From Chlorohelix sp037138995 (GTDB lineage Bacteria > Chloroflexota > Chloroflexia > Chloroheliales > Chloroheliaceae), in the NCBI RefSeq assembly GCF_037138995.1, contig NZ_JBAXHI010000016.1, positions 1 to 64,000 of the forward strand: DNA of 64,000 nt. The letters are read 5' to 3'. Made by a program: the position numbers and the translations under genes. How positions within the stretch are numbered: the stretch's first letter is position 1; every line of letters begins with the position of its first letter. Of this stretch, positions 25,161-33,765 are shown one piece after another. The notes under the pieces were generated by a model. The model saw only the letters and a list, made by a program, of their open reading frames with translations. It did no database searches and was not told the origin of the DNA.

Positions 25161-25565
25161 TTACCGCTTGGTGTACTGAGGTGCTTTGCGGGCGCGTTTG
25201 AGACCCGGCTTCTTGCGCTCCTTCATACGAGGGTCGCGAGTCAGGTAACCGCTCTTCTTGAGGGTTGGGCGCAGCGTATCATCAGCCTGTAGCAAAGCGC
25301 GGGCGATGCCGTGCCGTACCGCTCCGGCTTGACCACTTACACCACCACCGACAACCTTGACCGAAACATTATAGCGACCTAAGTTGTTGGTAGCCCGCAA
25401 GGGCTGGGTAATAACAATCTCAAAAAGTTGCCTAGCACCGAAATGCTCCACAATAGTTTTATTATTTACCGTAATCTGACCGGTGCCGGGATAAAGACGC
25501 ACACGCGCCACGGCAGTTTTGCGTCGCCCGGTTCCGTAGAAATAGTTCTTATTCAGCGTAGCCAT
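25161..25565 (-). CDS. rpsI: Small subunit ribosomal protein S9
   Basis: S9 sits on the head of the 30S subunit, and its C-terminal tail reaches the P-site tRNA. The 134-residue product has the family start YFYGTGRRKTAVARVRL, GGGVSGQAGAVRHGIARAL in the middle and the basic tail ending QYTKR, whose last Arg contacts the tRNA anticodon loop. It follows rplM by 36 bp, the usual pairing, and is the last gene before the operon terminator. Confidence 0.97.
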   Translation of the reverse strand: MATLNKNYFYGTGRRKTAVARVRLYPGTGQITVNNKTIVEHFGARQLFEIVITQPLRATNNLGRYNVSVKVVGGGVSGQAGAVRHGIARALLQADDTLRPTLKKSGYLTRDPRMKERKKPGLKRARKAPQYTKR

Positions 25566-25601
25566 CTTTCTCCTTAACCAAAGCTACGAGCAAAAGCTCG
25601 A

Positions 25602-26051
25602 TTAGCTTTCCTTCAGATATTTAAACTCATATTCTTTAGGCTGCTGTGCAGAGTGCGGATGTTCTGACCCAGCATAAATCTTCAACTTCTTAATCATAGC
25701 CCGCCCAAGCTTACTATGGGGTATCATCCCCTTTATCGCATCAAACAGCGGCCAAGTTGGGTGCCTATTCATACGGTCACTGAGATTTTCCTGCCGAAAA
25801 CCACCAGGCCACATGGTATGATGATAATAAATTTTATCATTCAGTTTATTACCTGAAACCACAATTTCTGCGGCATTTATTACCACTACAAAGTCACCAG
25901 TATCCATATGGGGAGAGTACATAGCTTTATGCTTGCCACGTAACAAGGCAGAAACCTCGGTGGCGACTCTACCCAGGGTTTGCCCTTTGGCATCAATTAT
26001 ATGCCATTCGCGCTTGATATCAGCTGCTTTGGGCGAGTATGTCTTAGCCAT
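25602..26051 (-). CDS. rplM: Large subunit ribosomal protein L13
   Basis: L13 is an early-assembly protein of the 50S subunit. The 149-residue sequence shows the conserved WHIIDAKGQTLGRVATEVSALLRGK, DTGDFVVVINA and GMIPHSKLGRAM blocks and has a standard length. It is preceded by truA (31-bp gap) and followed by rpsI. Confidence 0.97.
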   Translation of the reverse strand: MAKTYSPKAADIKREWHIIDAKGQTLGRVATEVSALLRGKHKAMYSPHMDTGDFVVVINAAEIVVSGNKLNDKIYYHHTMWPGGFRQENLSDRMNRHPTWPLFDAIKGMIPHSKLGRAMIKKLKIYAGSEHPHSAQQPKEYEFKYLKES

Positions 26052-26082
26052 TCCTGAATAACTCCTGATTTTAAAACCTCGG

Positions 26083-26856
26083 TTAATATTTTACCGATAC
26101 AAGATACAATCCGCACGGTGGGGCGGTAGGCCCTGCCCGACGGCGATCACATGCCGCAAAGATTTCTTCAAACTCGTGCAGGCTTATTTTTCCTGCACCG
26201 ACTTCCAGCAATGTTCCAACAATATTCCGTACCATATGCGGCAGAAATGCGTTAGCGGCAACCCAGAACTCGATTAGGCTACCTTTCCCTCTACGCCACT
26301 CAAGCCGGCGTAACTCACGTATCGTACTCGGTTTACCTTCGCTCTCGATGTCTGGGACACCTATACCTGCTCCGGCAAAACTGGCAAAATCATGACTACC
26401 TACCAGAATTTTGCCCGCTTCCACCATACTGTTCACATCGAGCGGGGTCTTAACCCAGTGAACATACCTTCGGCTTATGGGAGAGCGGCTTCTCCGATTT
26501 AGTATTTCATAGCGGTATTCGCGCTCTGTGGCACTGAAACGGGCGTGGAATTCCTCGCCCACTTCTTCCACTATAACAACCGCCAAATCGGCGGACAGAA
26601 GAGCGTTTAAACCTCTCCAGAAAGTTTCGGTCGAGTGGTTACTATTCGTTTTAAAATTAGCAACCTGACCTTCCGCATGAACACCCGAATCAGTTCTTCC
26701 TGCCAATTGTACCCGGCAATACACCCCAGATGATAATCCGGTTAATTCTGCAATTGCCCTTTCAAGCTCACCCTGTACAGTACGCCCGTTAGCTTGTAAC
26801 TGGCTACCTGCAAAGTTTGTACCGTCATATTCCAAAACAAGCTTGATATTACGCAC
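26083..26856 (-). CDS. truA: tRNA pseudouridine(38-40) synthase TruA
   Basis: TruA modifies uridines 38-40 in the anticodon arm of many tRNAs. The 257-residue product has LEYDGTNFAGSQLQ at the start, the catalytic aspartate in LAGRTDSGVHAEGQVANF, and the conserved FLPHMVRNIVGTLLEVG near the C terminus. It follows rplQ by 27 bp in the order rpoA-rplQ-truA-rplM-rpsI, common in many bacteria. Confidence 0.96.
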   Translation of the reverse strand: MRNIKLVLEYDGTNFAGSQLQANGRTVQGELERAIAELTGLSSGVYCRVQLAGRTDSGVHAEGQVANFKTNSNHSTETFWRGLNALLSADLAVVIVEEVGEEFHARFSATEREYRYEILNRRSRSPISRRYVHWVKTPLDVNSMVEAGKILVGSHDFASFAGAGIGVPDIESEGKPSTIRELRRLEWRRGKGSLIEFWVAANAFLPHMVRNIVGTLLEVGAGKISLHEFEEIFAACDRRRAGPTAPPCGLYLVSVKY

Positions 26857-26883
26857 AAACCCGCCCTACCGAACAGTTATTGA

Positions 26884-27240
26884 TTAAGCTGGTACGAACT
26901 CTATAATCACCATCTCCGCATTATCACCCAAGCGAGTACCCAATTTAATAATACGGGTATAACCACCTTTGCGATCGGTATAGCGCGGACCGATAACTGT
27001 AAAGAGCTTATTTACCGCCGCAGAATTGGACAATTTACTGGTTACAATACGGCGACTGGGGATATTATCCTCAACGGAGATTCTAACCAGATGTTCAATC
27101 ATAGGCTGGATTTCTTTAGCTTTAGCCTCAGTAGTCCGAATGCGTTCGTGAGCAATAACTGATATCAGCAAATTGCGGAACATTGAGAGGCGCTGCCCTG
27201 TAGGTCGGTCAAATTTGCGACCGGCTACTCCGTGTCTCAT
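26884..27240 (-). CDS. rplQ: Large subunit ribosomal protein L17
   Basis: L17 lies near the peptide exit tunnel. The 118-residue protein begins MRHGVAGRKFDRPTGQRLSM and has the LLISVIAHERIRTTEAKAKEIQPMIEHL stretch and the C-terminal GPRYTDRKGGYTRIIKLGTRLGD typical of the short bacterial form. It follows rpoA by 32 bp. Confidence 0.97.
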   Translation of the reverse strand: MRHGVAGRKFDRPTGQRLSMFRNLLISVIAHERIRTTEAKAKEIQPMIEHLVRISVEDNIPSRRIVTSKLSNSAAVNKLFTVIGPRYTDRKGGYTRIIKLGTRLGDNAEMVIIEFVPA

Positions 27241-27272
27241 GATCTAAATCCTCGCGATTATATCTTTTCTAA

Positions 27273-28322
27273 CTATTCGTCGTCCAACCCACTGTTGCCG
27301 CCGTAGAAACCATCGTCACCGTCACCGGATGTAAGCGAGCCATCCTCATCGGAGTCCTCATACAAGCCTGTGCCAGCAAAAGGCCCAATTGGAGTGGCAG
27401 TGCTCATAAAGCCATGCCTAATCAATTGTTCTCGCAACTCATCGTAAGATTTCCGCCCGAAATTGCGAACACTCAATAGGTCTTTTTCATCCATTGCCAG
27501 AATTTGACCAACTTTAGTAATATTGCTGCGCTTTAAGCAGTTATAAGTACGCACTGACAAATTCAGGTCTTCGATCGGCGTTTCATAAAGTTTAGGTTCG
27601 ATAGTTCCAACGCCCGGCAACTGTTCCCGTTCCGGTTCAGTGGTGCGGTTAAAGTTGGCTATAATTTCACTATGCTGCCTCAGAATAGTAGCAGCTTGGC
27701 TAAGAGCTTCGCCCGGTTCAATCGAACCATCGGTCCAGACCTCCAGCAACAATCGGTCATAATCAGTCATCTGACCAACGCGGGTATGTTCAACCACATA
27801 ATTTACGCGCGGTATAGGCGTGAAAATTGCATCCACCGGGATTACACCGATAGGCATATTGTCACGGTTTTCCGCAGGTATATAACCCACGCCTCTCTCA
27901 ACCGTCAATTCCATATCCAAACGGGCATCAGCGCTATCTAGCGTAGCAATCGGTTGATCACTATTAATGATTTCAACCAACTGACCCGGCGCTTCAATAT
28001 CGCCAGCACAAGCTACCCGTTCGCCCCGCAAGGACAGATTCATGCGTACCGGACGTTCACTATAGCTGCGCAAACGGATTCGCTTGGCATTCAAGATAAT
28101 CTCTGTCACATCTTCCTTTATATTAGGAAGGGATGTAAACTCGTGAGACACACCATCTATCTTGATTGAAGTAATCGCCGCGCCAGGAATAGATGATAGC
28201 AGGATGCGACGCAAGGCGTTACCCAAGGTTGTACCGTATCCGGGCTCCAGCGGTTCAATTTTAAACCTGCCGTAATTCTCCGCAGTAGCCACATTCTCGA
28301 CCTTCAACGCTACATCGAACAA
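27273..28322 (-). CDS. rpoA: DNA-directed RNA polymerase alpha subunit
   Basis: The alpha subunit dimerises to start polymerase assembly, and its C-terminal domain binds UP elements and activators. The 349 residues include the N-terminal domain with FKIEPLEPGYGTTLGNALRRILLSSIPG and the C-terminal helix-hairpin-helix domain with LNLSVRTYNCLKRSNI and RNFGRKSYDEL. The final 35 or so residues form an acidic Gly/Asp/Ser-rich tail (EDSDEDGSLTSGDGDDG), longer than usual for alpha. It follows rpsD by 74 bp. Confidence 0.97.
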   Translation of the reverse strand: MFDVALKVENVATAENYGRFKIEPLEPGYGTTLGNALRRILLSSIPGAAITSIKIDGVSHEFTSLPNIKEDVTEIILNAKRIRLRSYSERPVRMNLSLRGERVACAGDIEAPGQLVEIINSDQPIATLDSADARLDMELTVERGVGYIPAENRDNMPIGVIPVDAIFTPIPRVNYVVEHTRVGQMTDYDRLLLEVWTDGSIEPGEALSQAATILRQHSEIIANFNRTTEPEREQLPGVGTIEPKLYETPIEDLNLSVRTYNCLKRSNITKVGQILAMDEKDLLSVRNFGRKSYDELREQLIRHGFMSTATPIGPFAGTGLYEDSDEDGSLTSGDGDDGFYGGNSGLDDE

Positions 28323-28396
28323 GGTCTCCAGCCTCCTCTTCCTTAGTTGGGGAACCGGGTTAAATAATATCCAATCCGGTTGCCGACAATTGACTA

Positions 28397-29026
28397 CTAG
28401 CGGCTATAATATTCGACTATAAGGTTAGTCTCAAGTAGCGAATCAATTTCGGCATGCTCAGGCAACCGCACTACTCGACCAGTTAAACCCTTAGCGTCAA
28501 GAGTAAGCCAAGACGGAGCATCATGCTTTCCAATGCTATCCGCCACAACCTTGAAATAGGTCTTTTCCTTGCTTCTTTCGACAAGGGTAACCGTATCACC
28601 GATTTTGGCTATATAGGAAGGTATGTCAGTTTTGTGTCCGTTTATAGCAAAATGACCGTGTCTGACCAACTGTCGCGCCTGCTTACGGGAATCGGCAAAC
28701 CCCATCCGGTAAATCAGGTTATCCATTCGCAATTCCAAAATCTGGAGCAACCGCTCACCGGTAGCACCGGTTTGTCGCCGCGCTTCATCATAATGTTTGC
28801 GAAATTGCTTTTCCAGCACTCCGTAAATGCGACGTGCTTTTTGTTTCTCACGCAACTGCGTACCATAATCGCTGAGTTTGCGCTGGCGTTTTGCGCCGTG
28901 TACACCGGGTGTTTCCTGTCGGCTCTCAAAGGCGCATTTGGAAGTCATGCAACGTTCCCCTTTGAGCATTAACTTTACACCTTCGCGCCGACAGAGCCTG
29001 CAGACCGGACCAGTATATCTAGCCAT
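28397..29026 (-). CDS. rpsD: Small subunit ribosomal protein S4 (zinc form)
   Basis: S4 is a primary 16S rRNA binder, a starter of 30S assembly and a translational-fidelity protein. The 209-residue product has an N-terminal zinc site with four cysteines (CRLC and later C-x5-C around CMTSKC), then an S4 domain with RMDNLIYRMGFADSRKQARQLVRHGHFAINGH. Standard length. It is preceded by rpsK and followed by rpoA, as in the alpha operon. Confidence 0.97.
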   Translation of the reverse strand: MARYTGPVCRLCRREGVKLMLKGERCMTSKCAFESRQETPGVHGAKRQRKLSDYGTQLREKQKARRIYGVLEKQFRKHYDEARRQTGATGERLLQILELRMDNLIYRMGFADSRKQARQLVRHGHFAINGHKTDIPSYIAKIGDTVTLVERSKEKTYFKVVADSIGKHDAPSWLTLDAKGLTGRVVRLPEHAEIDSLLETNLIVEYYSR

Positions 29027-29071
29027 TATTCCTCACTAATTTATATTCGTTAGACGCTTCAGATCAATCTT

Positions 29072-29479
29072 TTATACACGCCGGCGCTTGGGCGGACGAC
29101 AACCGTTGTGTGGGATCGGGGTAACATCAGTAATAGATACCACCGAAATACCACTCGCCTGCAAGGAGCGGATTGCGGCTTCACGCCCGGAGCCCGGACC
29201 TTTCACAAATACCTCTACCTGACGCAAGCCATGATCCATTGCCCGGCGTGCAGCACCTTCCGCGGCTACCTGTGCAGCATAAGGGGTGCTTTTCCGAGAA
29301 CCCTTAAAATCGCTTGCGCCTGCACTACCCCAAGCTAATACATTACCCTTGGGATCGGTCAAAGTAACAATTGTATTGTTAAAAGTAGATTGAATATGCG
29401 CCTGCCCCTTCGGAATATTCTTCCGCTCCCGACGTTTTACTTTGGCAACGCGCTTTTTACCGCCACTTTTCTCAGCCAT
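29072..29479 (-). CDS. rpsK: Small subunit ribosomal protein S11
   Basis: S11 sits on the platform of the 30S subunit near the E site. The 135-residue protein shows the conserved AHIQSTFNNTIVTLTD, GSAGASDFKGSRKSTPYAAQ and the C-terminal DVTPIPHNGCRPPKRRRV. It follows rpsM by 58 bp. Confidence 0.97.
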   Translation of the reverse strand: MAEKSGGKKRVAKVKRRERKNIPKGQAHIQSTFNNTIVTLTDPKGNVLAWGSAGASDFKGSRKSTPYAAQVAAEGAARRAMDHGLRQVEVFVKGPGSGREAAIRSLQASGISVVSITDVTPIPHNGCRPPKRRRV

Positions 29480-29537
29480 CCTTGCTCCTTTAGCTCAGCC
29501 TACCAGTGGGAAAGCCCACCTGGCAATTAAAACTAGA

Positions 29538-29918
29538 TTACTTCGTTGCTTTCTTTTTACCGGCAACGGTACGGCGAGGCCCACCACGGCGAGTACGTGC
29601 GTTAGTACGGGTACGCTGCCCGCGAACCGGTAACCCGGCGCGGTGGCGTTTGCCACGATAGCAACCAATCTCTACCAGGCGTTTAATATTCAGGTTTACT
29701 TCTCGACGCAAGTCACCTTCTACGCGGTACTCACGATCGATTATTTCACGCAACCGATGAACTTCATCATCAGTAAGTGTATGAACCCTGGTATCGGGGC
29801 TTATATTAGCCGTTTCAAGAATTTTCTGACTCGTTTTTAGCCCTATACCGAAAATATAGGTGAGACCTATTTCAACTCTTTTATCGCGGGGTAAATCAAC
29901 CCCGGCAATTCTCGCCAT
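29538..29918 (-). CDS. rpsM: Small subunit ribosomal protein S13
   Basis: S13 forms intersubunit bridges with L5 and contacts P-site tRNA. The 126-residue sequence begins MARIAGVDLPRDKRVEIGLTYI, contains the helix-two-turn-helix region, and ends with GLPVRGQRTRTNARTRRGG and a Lys-rich tail. It lies 24 bp downstream of rpmJ. Confidence 0.97.
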   Translation of the reverse strand: MARIAGVDLPRDKRVEIGLTYIFGIGLKTSQKILETANISPDTRVHTLTDDEVHRLREIIDREYRVEGDLRREVNLNIKRLVEIGCYRGKRHRAGLPVRGQRTRTNARTRRGGPRRTVAGKKKATK

Positions 29919-29942
29919 GCGGTCTATCCTCCAAAAATCTTA

Positions 29943-30056
29943 CTAGCCTTGACGCTGTTTATGTTTAGGAGTAGAACAAATTACCATTACCACTCCCTTA
30001 CGCCGGATTATTTTGCATTTTTCGCAGCGCGGCTTCACCGATGCACGTACCTTCAT
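29943..30056 (-). CDS. rpmJ: Large subunit ribosomal protein L36
   Basis: L36 is a 37-residue zinc-binding protein of the 50S subunit. The translation shows MKVRASVKPRCEKCK at the start, the third zinc-ligand Cys in VICS and the His in PKHKQRQG at the end. This is the zinc-type (C+) L36. It leads the rpmJ-rpsM-rpsK-rpsD-rpoA-rplQ segment and follows the decayed infA. Confidence 0.97.
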   Translation of the reverse strand: MKVRASVKPRCEKCKIIRRKGVVMVICSTPKHKQRQG

Positions 30057-30080
30057 CGCTAAATCCCCTCAATTTACACG

Positions 30081-30109
30081 ATTATAACACTCTAAATTTA
30101 AAGTGCTTT
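30081..30109 (-). promoter_or_regulatory. Possible promoter of the rpmJ-rpoA segment with overlapping palindrome
   Basis: A perfect TATAAT (30081-30086, minus strand) lies about 25 bp before the rpmJ ATG. The -35 position (30104-30109) reads AAAGCA and is weak. An 18-bp near-palindrome at 30088-30105 (CACT arms around TAAATTTA) covers the spacer and could be an operator. It may give this part of the cluster its own transcription after infA decayed. Confidence 0.4.
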
Positions 30110-30242
30110 ATATCGTTTTAGTTTTTCCCTGTTTATACAGACAATTGCAAATTGTACCACAACCTATGTAGATTTGGCAAACTTCCAAAAGGCATTTCAA
30201 TATTATTATCATAGCTGGGTTGCCATTTACCCTGCTATTTTT
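30110..30242. other. AT-rich spacer downstream of the infA remnant
   Basis: No gene was seen here. The stretch separates the infA pseudogene from the rpmJ promoter candidate. Confidence 0.4.
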
Positions 30243-30465
30243 TTACTTGCGACGATAAGTGATTTGCTTTCTTATAAGTCATAAGGCGATAGCTTTACCA
30301 GAACGCGATCACCGGGCAAGATACGGATGAAGTTTAATCAGATTTTTCCGTTCACCCTACCAGCACTTTGTGACCTTCTTCCCGTTCTACTTGGAACATA
30401 GCGTTGGGTAAAAGGCTTCAATCACTTTTCCTGCTACCTCGATTAAATTTGCTCGCCTGTTTTAT
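30243..30465 (-). pseudogene. infA: Decayed translation initiation factor IF-1 gene
   Basis: Between adk and rpmJ, where infA normally lies, the minus strand encodes clear IF-1 fragments in shifting frames: LIEVAGKVIEA, then PNAMFQVEREEGHKVLV, then LNFIRILPGDRVLVKLSPYDL, and finally ITYRRK with a stop at 30243. Their order and spacing match IF-1. I count three frameshifts and one internal stop (TGA before LNFIRIL), and no clear ATG or ribosome-binding site; the 5' boundary is approximate. IF-1 is normally essential, so an intact copy is expected elsewhere in the genome. The sequence could be damaged by assembly error, but several independent lesions make real decay more likely. Confidence 0.85.
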
Positions 30466-30577
30466 GTATTTCTACTTTTACAGGTAAGAATAGCGGTCCC
30501 ATCTACTCACTTTGCAGAGAAACCGCCAACTAGAAAATGTCCTTATTTAACAGATGCCTGCCGCTTGCAATGAGTCA
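30466..30577. other. Spacer between adk and the infA remnant
   Basis: In many bacteria map (methionine aminopeptidase) lies between adk and infA. I see no map fragment in these 112 bases, nor any other gene. Confidence 0.4.
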
Positions 30578-31264
30578 TTACGCCAACAACGACTCAGTAA
30601 CTCCCCCCGGCTGTTCCACTTTCTTAAGAGCACTTATCAGGTCTCGATTGACTTCTTCCACTTCGCGTTGCCCGTCTATTTCAATGAGCAAATCACGTTT
30701 TTGGTAATAATCTATCAATGGCAATGTCTGGTTAAAATAAACCTGCAAGCGTCGCTCGGCGGTTGCGCGAGTATCATCTTCTCTCTGGTACAAATCGCCA
30801 CCGCAACTGTCGCATACCCCTTTTACGCGAGGTGCGCTGTACACTTCGTGATAAGGAGTTTGACATGACCTGCAAATCCAGCGACCACTAAGGCGGCTTA
30901 ACAGTTCTTCGTTTTCCACCCTTATGTATAATACTGCGGTTACGCCCTGTCTAAATCCATTTTGCAATGCCACATTTAACGCATCGGCTTGCGGAATTGT
31001 ACGCGGAAACCCATCCAACATTGCTCCATGAGTACAACTAGGCGTTGACAGGTGCTCTACTATCATATTGATAACAGTTTCATCCGGCACCAACTCGCCA
31101 CGATCCATAAAACCTTTGGCTTGCAAGCCTAAATCTGTACCACGTTTGATGTTATCTCTTAACAAATCGCCACTGGATACATGAGCTATATCCAATCGTT
31201 CCGATAACAATTTGGCTTGAGTGCCTTTTCCTGCCCCAGGTGCTCCAAGTAAAATTATATACAT
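30578..31264 (-). CDS. adk: Adenylate kinase (zinc-containing LID)
   Basis: Adenylate kinase interconverts ATP, AMP and ADP. The 228-residue product begins MYIILLGAPGAGKGTQAKLL with its P-loop, has the NMP-binding GFPRTIPQADAL, and a LID domain with four cysteines (CRSCQTPYH and CDSCGG) that would bind structural zinc. The ATG at 31264 is chosen because AAGGAG precedes it and the family starts there; the frame is open 35 codons further upstream but without a site. It follows secY in the common secY-adk order. Confidence 0.96.
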   Translation of the reverse strand: MYIILLGAPGAGKGTQAKLLSERLDIAHVSSGDLLRDNIKRGTDLGLQAKGFMDRGELVPDETVINMIVEHLSTPSCTHGAMLDGFPRTIPQADALNVALQNGFRQGVTAVLYIRVENEELLSRLSGRWICRSCQTPYHEVYSAPRVKGVCDSCGGDLYQREDDTRATAERRLQVYFNQTLPLIDYYQKRDLLIEIDGQREVEEVNRDLISALKKVEQPGGVTESLLA

Positions 31265-31339
31265 CGCGGCTCCTTCCCTAAACTTCCATCTTCGCAAGTT
31301 GCCTAACCCAAATATGCGCACTTTGTGAAATGCTACACT

Positions 31340-31369
31340 ATTATAACATAGGCTTAAGAAGGACAACAA
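31340..31369 (-). promoter_or_regulatory. Possible promoter of adk
   Basis: TTGTTG (31364-31369), an 18-bp spacer and a perfect TATAAT (31340-31345) lie in the 189-bp secY-adk gap, about 75 bp upstream of the adk start. It could supply extra transcription of adk. Confidence 0.45.
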
Positions 31370-31453
31370 CTGAAAAGTAGAGCAGAACGTATCAATTTTG
31401 TATATGGTTTGTATAGCCCTACTTTATCAGGTTTATATCAGAGCTACCCTTTT

Positions 31454-32818
31454 TTAACGGAGTATGCCCTGATATTCGCGCATGGTCAACTGGGCTTCAA
31501 GCTGTTTCATGGTATCCACAGCTACACCAACCACAATCAAAAGCGATGTACTGCTCAAAAATGTATTGACTTGAGACTGGACTATAGCACCCAGCAAGAA
31601 GGGTAACACCGCAATCGTGCCTAGAAACAAAGCTCCCAGCAAGGTTATACGGTTCAAAACCTTCATTAAAAAGTCATTGGTTGGTTTGCCCGGTCGGTAT
31701 CCCGGTATAAAGCCACCTCTATCCCGGAGACTTTCCGTAATATTTTGTTGATTAAAGAGTACGAGTGTATAGAAATAAGTAAAACCTACCACCATTCCAA
31801 AATACACTACTTGATACAAAATACTGCTAGGACCAAAATTCACAACTACCCAGTTTGCAGCTTGGCTTATCACATCATCGGGCTGGTTGGGGCGAACAAA
31901 GAATCCTGCCACCGTAGTTGGAAATATGATAATACTGCTGGCAAATATTAGCGGAATCATACCAGCTGAGTTAACTTTTAAGGGTATATATGTGCTTTGA
32001 CCACCATAAACCCGGTTGCCCTGCGTTTGACGCGGGAACTTGACCGGGATTTTGCGTTGCCCTTCTTGCACCAACACAATTCCTACAATCGAGAGTAAGG
32101 CAACAACTGCGATAATCAAGATTGAGATGATGTTTTGAGCAACCCCCGTTTGGCTAGTACGCACCAAGGTTGAAGGCAGGTTCGAGACGATACCTCCAAA
32201 TATAAGCACTGAGACACCCTGACCAATACCAAATTCGGTTATTAACTCACCCATCCAGACCAATATCATCGTTCCGGCTGTCATAGAAACAACTACGGTA
32301 ACGGTTAGCCCGAAGTCAGCACTTGCGCCGAATAATGAGAGCTTTTGAGCATCAGTTCCGGTAATTACATTCTGGCTCTTAAGTAATACTATTTGACCGT
32401 AAGCGGTAACTGCCGCAATCGGTACAGTTATGATATGTTGCCAGCGATTAATTACAGCGCGACCTCGCTCACCCTCTTTTGAAAGGTTTTCCAGTGCCGG
32501 TATAATCGGCTGTAACAACTGCATAATAATTGTAGCAGTAATATAGGGATATACCCCAGTTGCCACAATCGAGAAGTTACTGAGACTTCCTCCCGAAAAT
32601 ATATTCAAAAAGCCCAGCACACTACCGATACCTTGGCTACTACCAGCAGGCGCATCAACGCCACTTATCAGGTTGGTAAGCCTAGATTTAATCTCACTTG
32701 AAATACCGGGCAACGGAACGTGGGCGATAACTCTAAAGATTACCAGAATACCCAGCGTAAAAAATATGCGTCGCCGCAGGTCAGGTATTCCAAATGCTTT
32801 GATAACAGCTTTTAGCAT
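31454..32818 (-). CDS. secY: Protein translocase channel subunit SecY
   Basis: SecY forms the channel of the SecYEG translocon. The 454-residue protein has about ten membrane segments. Visible signatures are RRRIFFTLGILVIFRVIAHVPLPGI at the start, GVYPYITATIIMQLL, GIGQGVSVLIFGGIV, and the late FIPGYRPGKPTNDFL cytoplasmic loop that contacts SecA and the ribosome. It follows rplO as in the spc operon. Confidence 0.97.
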   Translation of the reverse strand: MLKAVIKAFGIPDLRRRIFFTLGILVIFRVIAHVPLPGISSEIKSRLTNLISGVDAPAGSSQGIGSVLGFLNIFSGGSLSNFSIVATGVYPYITATIIMQLLQPIIPALENLSKEGERGRAVINRWQHIITVPIAAVTAYGQIVLLKSQNVITGTDAQKLSLFGASADFGLTVTVVVSMTAGTMILVWMGELITEFGIGQGVSVLIFGGIVSNLPSTLVRTSQTGVAQNIISILIIAVVALLSIVGIVLVQEGQRKIPVKFPRQTQGNRVYGGQSTYIPLKVNSAGMIPLIFASSIIIFPTTVAGFFVRPNQPDDVISQAANWVVVNFGPSSILYQVVYFGMVVGFTYFYTLVLFNQQNITESLRDRGGFIPGYRPGKPTNDFLMKVLNRITLLGALFLGTIAVLPFLLGAIVQSQVNTFLSSTSLLIVVGVAVDTMKQLEAQLTMREYQGILR

Positions 32819-32952
32819 TGTTGGTGATTTTCCTCCGCAGGATTTAGGTTTAGCATCAGGTTGCAGGGTTTAGTCTGCTATAGGCAACTTTGCTATTATA
32901 CAAGATTTTGTCCAATAGCGATTTTATATCCTTTAACCTGACGCTTTATAAC

Positions 32953-33438
32953 CTAATCGGCGTCTTCCTCACCGCTCTCAGCGGGAGTCAATTCCTCATA
33001 GTTGCCACCGGCAGCCGTTATCTTCTGCTTTGCGCTTTCGCTTAGGCGATGAACTCTTACCGTCAGAGCTTTGCTAATCTCGCCCCTACCCAACACCTTT
33101 ACCGGTTTGTTGGTACGTATAAAGCGACGTGCTATCAAAGTCTCAACTGTAACCTCGCCACCTTCCCAATCTTCCAATTGCGAAAGGTTTACCACTTCAT
33201 ATTCAACCCGATTTGGATTGTTGAATCCGGTACCACGTTTGTAACCGGTACGCTTAAAGGTGTTAACCTTTGAAGGTGCGCCTTCAAACCAGACCGGTAC
33301 TTTGTGATGTCCAGTACGAGCTTTTTGACCTTTCTGACCGAAGCCGCTGGTCTTTACCAAACCCGAACCGTGACCACGACCTACGCGCTTGGGAGCCGAG
33401 GTGCTACCAGGAGCCGGTTTTAAGTCATGCTGTTGCAT
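32953..33438 (-). CDS. rplO: Large subunit ribosomal protein L15
   Basis: L15 is a late-assembly 50S protein near the central protuberance. The 161-residue sequence has LKPAPGSTSAPKRVGRGHGSG, the KTSGFGQKGQKART stretch and a C-terminal ALTVRVHRLSESAKQKITAAGG domain, followed by a short acidic tail (EESGEEDAD-like). It follows rpmD by 18 bp. Confidence 0.96.
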   Translation of the reverse strand: MQQHDLKPAPGSTSAPKRVGRGHGSGLVKTSGFGQKGQKARTGHHKVPVWFEGAPSKVNTFKRTGYKRGTGFNNPNRVEYEVVNLSQLEDWEGGEVTVETLIARRFIRTNKPVKVLGRGEISKALTVRVHRLSESAKQKITAAGGNYEELTPAESGEEDAD

Positions 33439-33456
33439 TAATTTATACTCCTTAAC

Positions 33457-33672
33457 CTACTCTTCGACCTTCACCCAATGGCGCACGTACTTAATCATAC
33501 CTCGCACCGCCGGGTTATCCGGCAGCGTGTTGGACTGGCGCAAGTGGTGTAAACCCAACGAAGCAATAGTTTGCTTGTGGTCAGCGCGCGAACGAATAGT
33601 GCTTCTTACCAATGTAAAGGTAACAGTCTTACCCGTAGTTTCCGCTTGATTGTTCACTTTATTATCAGCCAT
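33457..33672 (-). CDS. rpmD: Large subunit ribosomal protein L30
   Basis: A small 50S protein. The 71 residues include VTFTLVRSTIRSRADHKQTIASLGLHHLRQ, the typical L30 strand-helix pattern, and VRGMIKYVRHWVKVEE. The first 12 residues are an extra polar extension compared with most L30. It lies between rpsE and rplO. Confidence 0.95.
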   Translation of the reverse strand: MADNKVNNQAETTGKTVTFTLVRSTIRSRADHKQTIASLGLHHLRQSNTLPDNPAVRGMIKYVRHWVKVEE

Positions 33673-33765
33673 CGCTTACCTATTTCTTACAACTTATCTC
33701 AAGTGTAATTTCCGATTTATAAGGGGCAACATTCAAAATGTTTACCCCTCAAAACGGATTTCCTG

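Noticed and set aside
30554..30868. Plus-strand frame across the end of adk
   Set aside because: Antisense shadow of adk; nothing in it resembles a known protein.
31265..31369. Upstream extension of adenylate kinase by 35 residues
   Set aside because: The family starts at MYIILLGAPG, where AAGGAG is present; the extension covers the promoter candidate.
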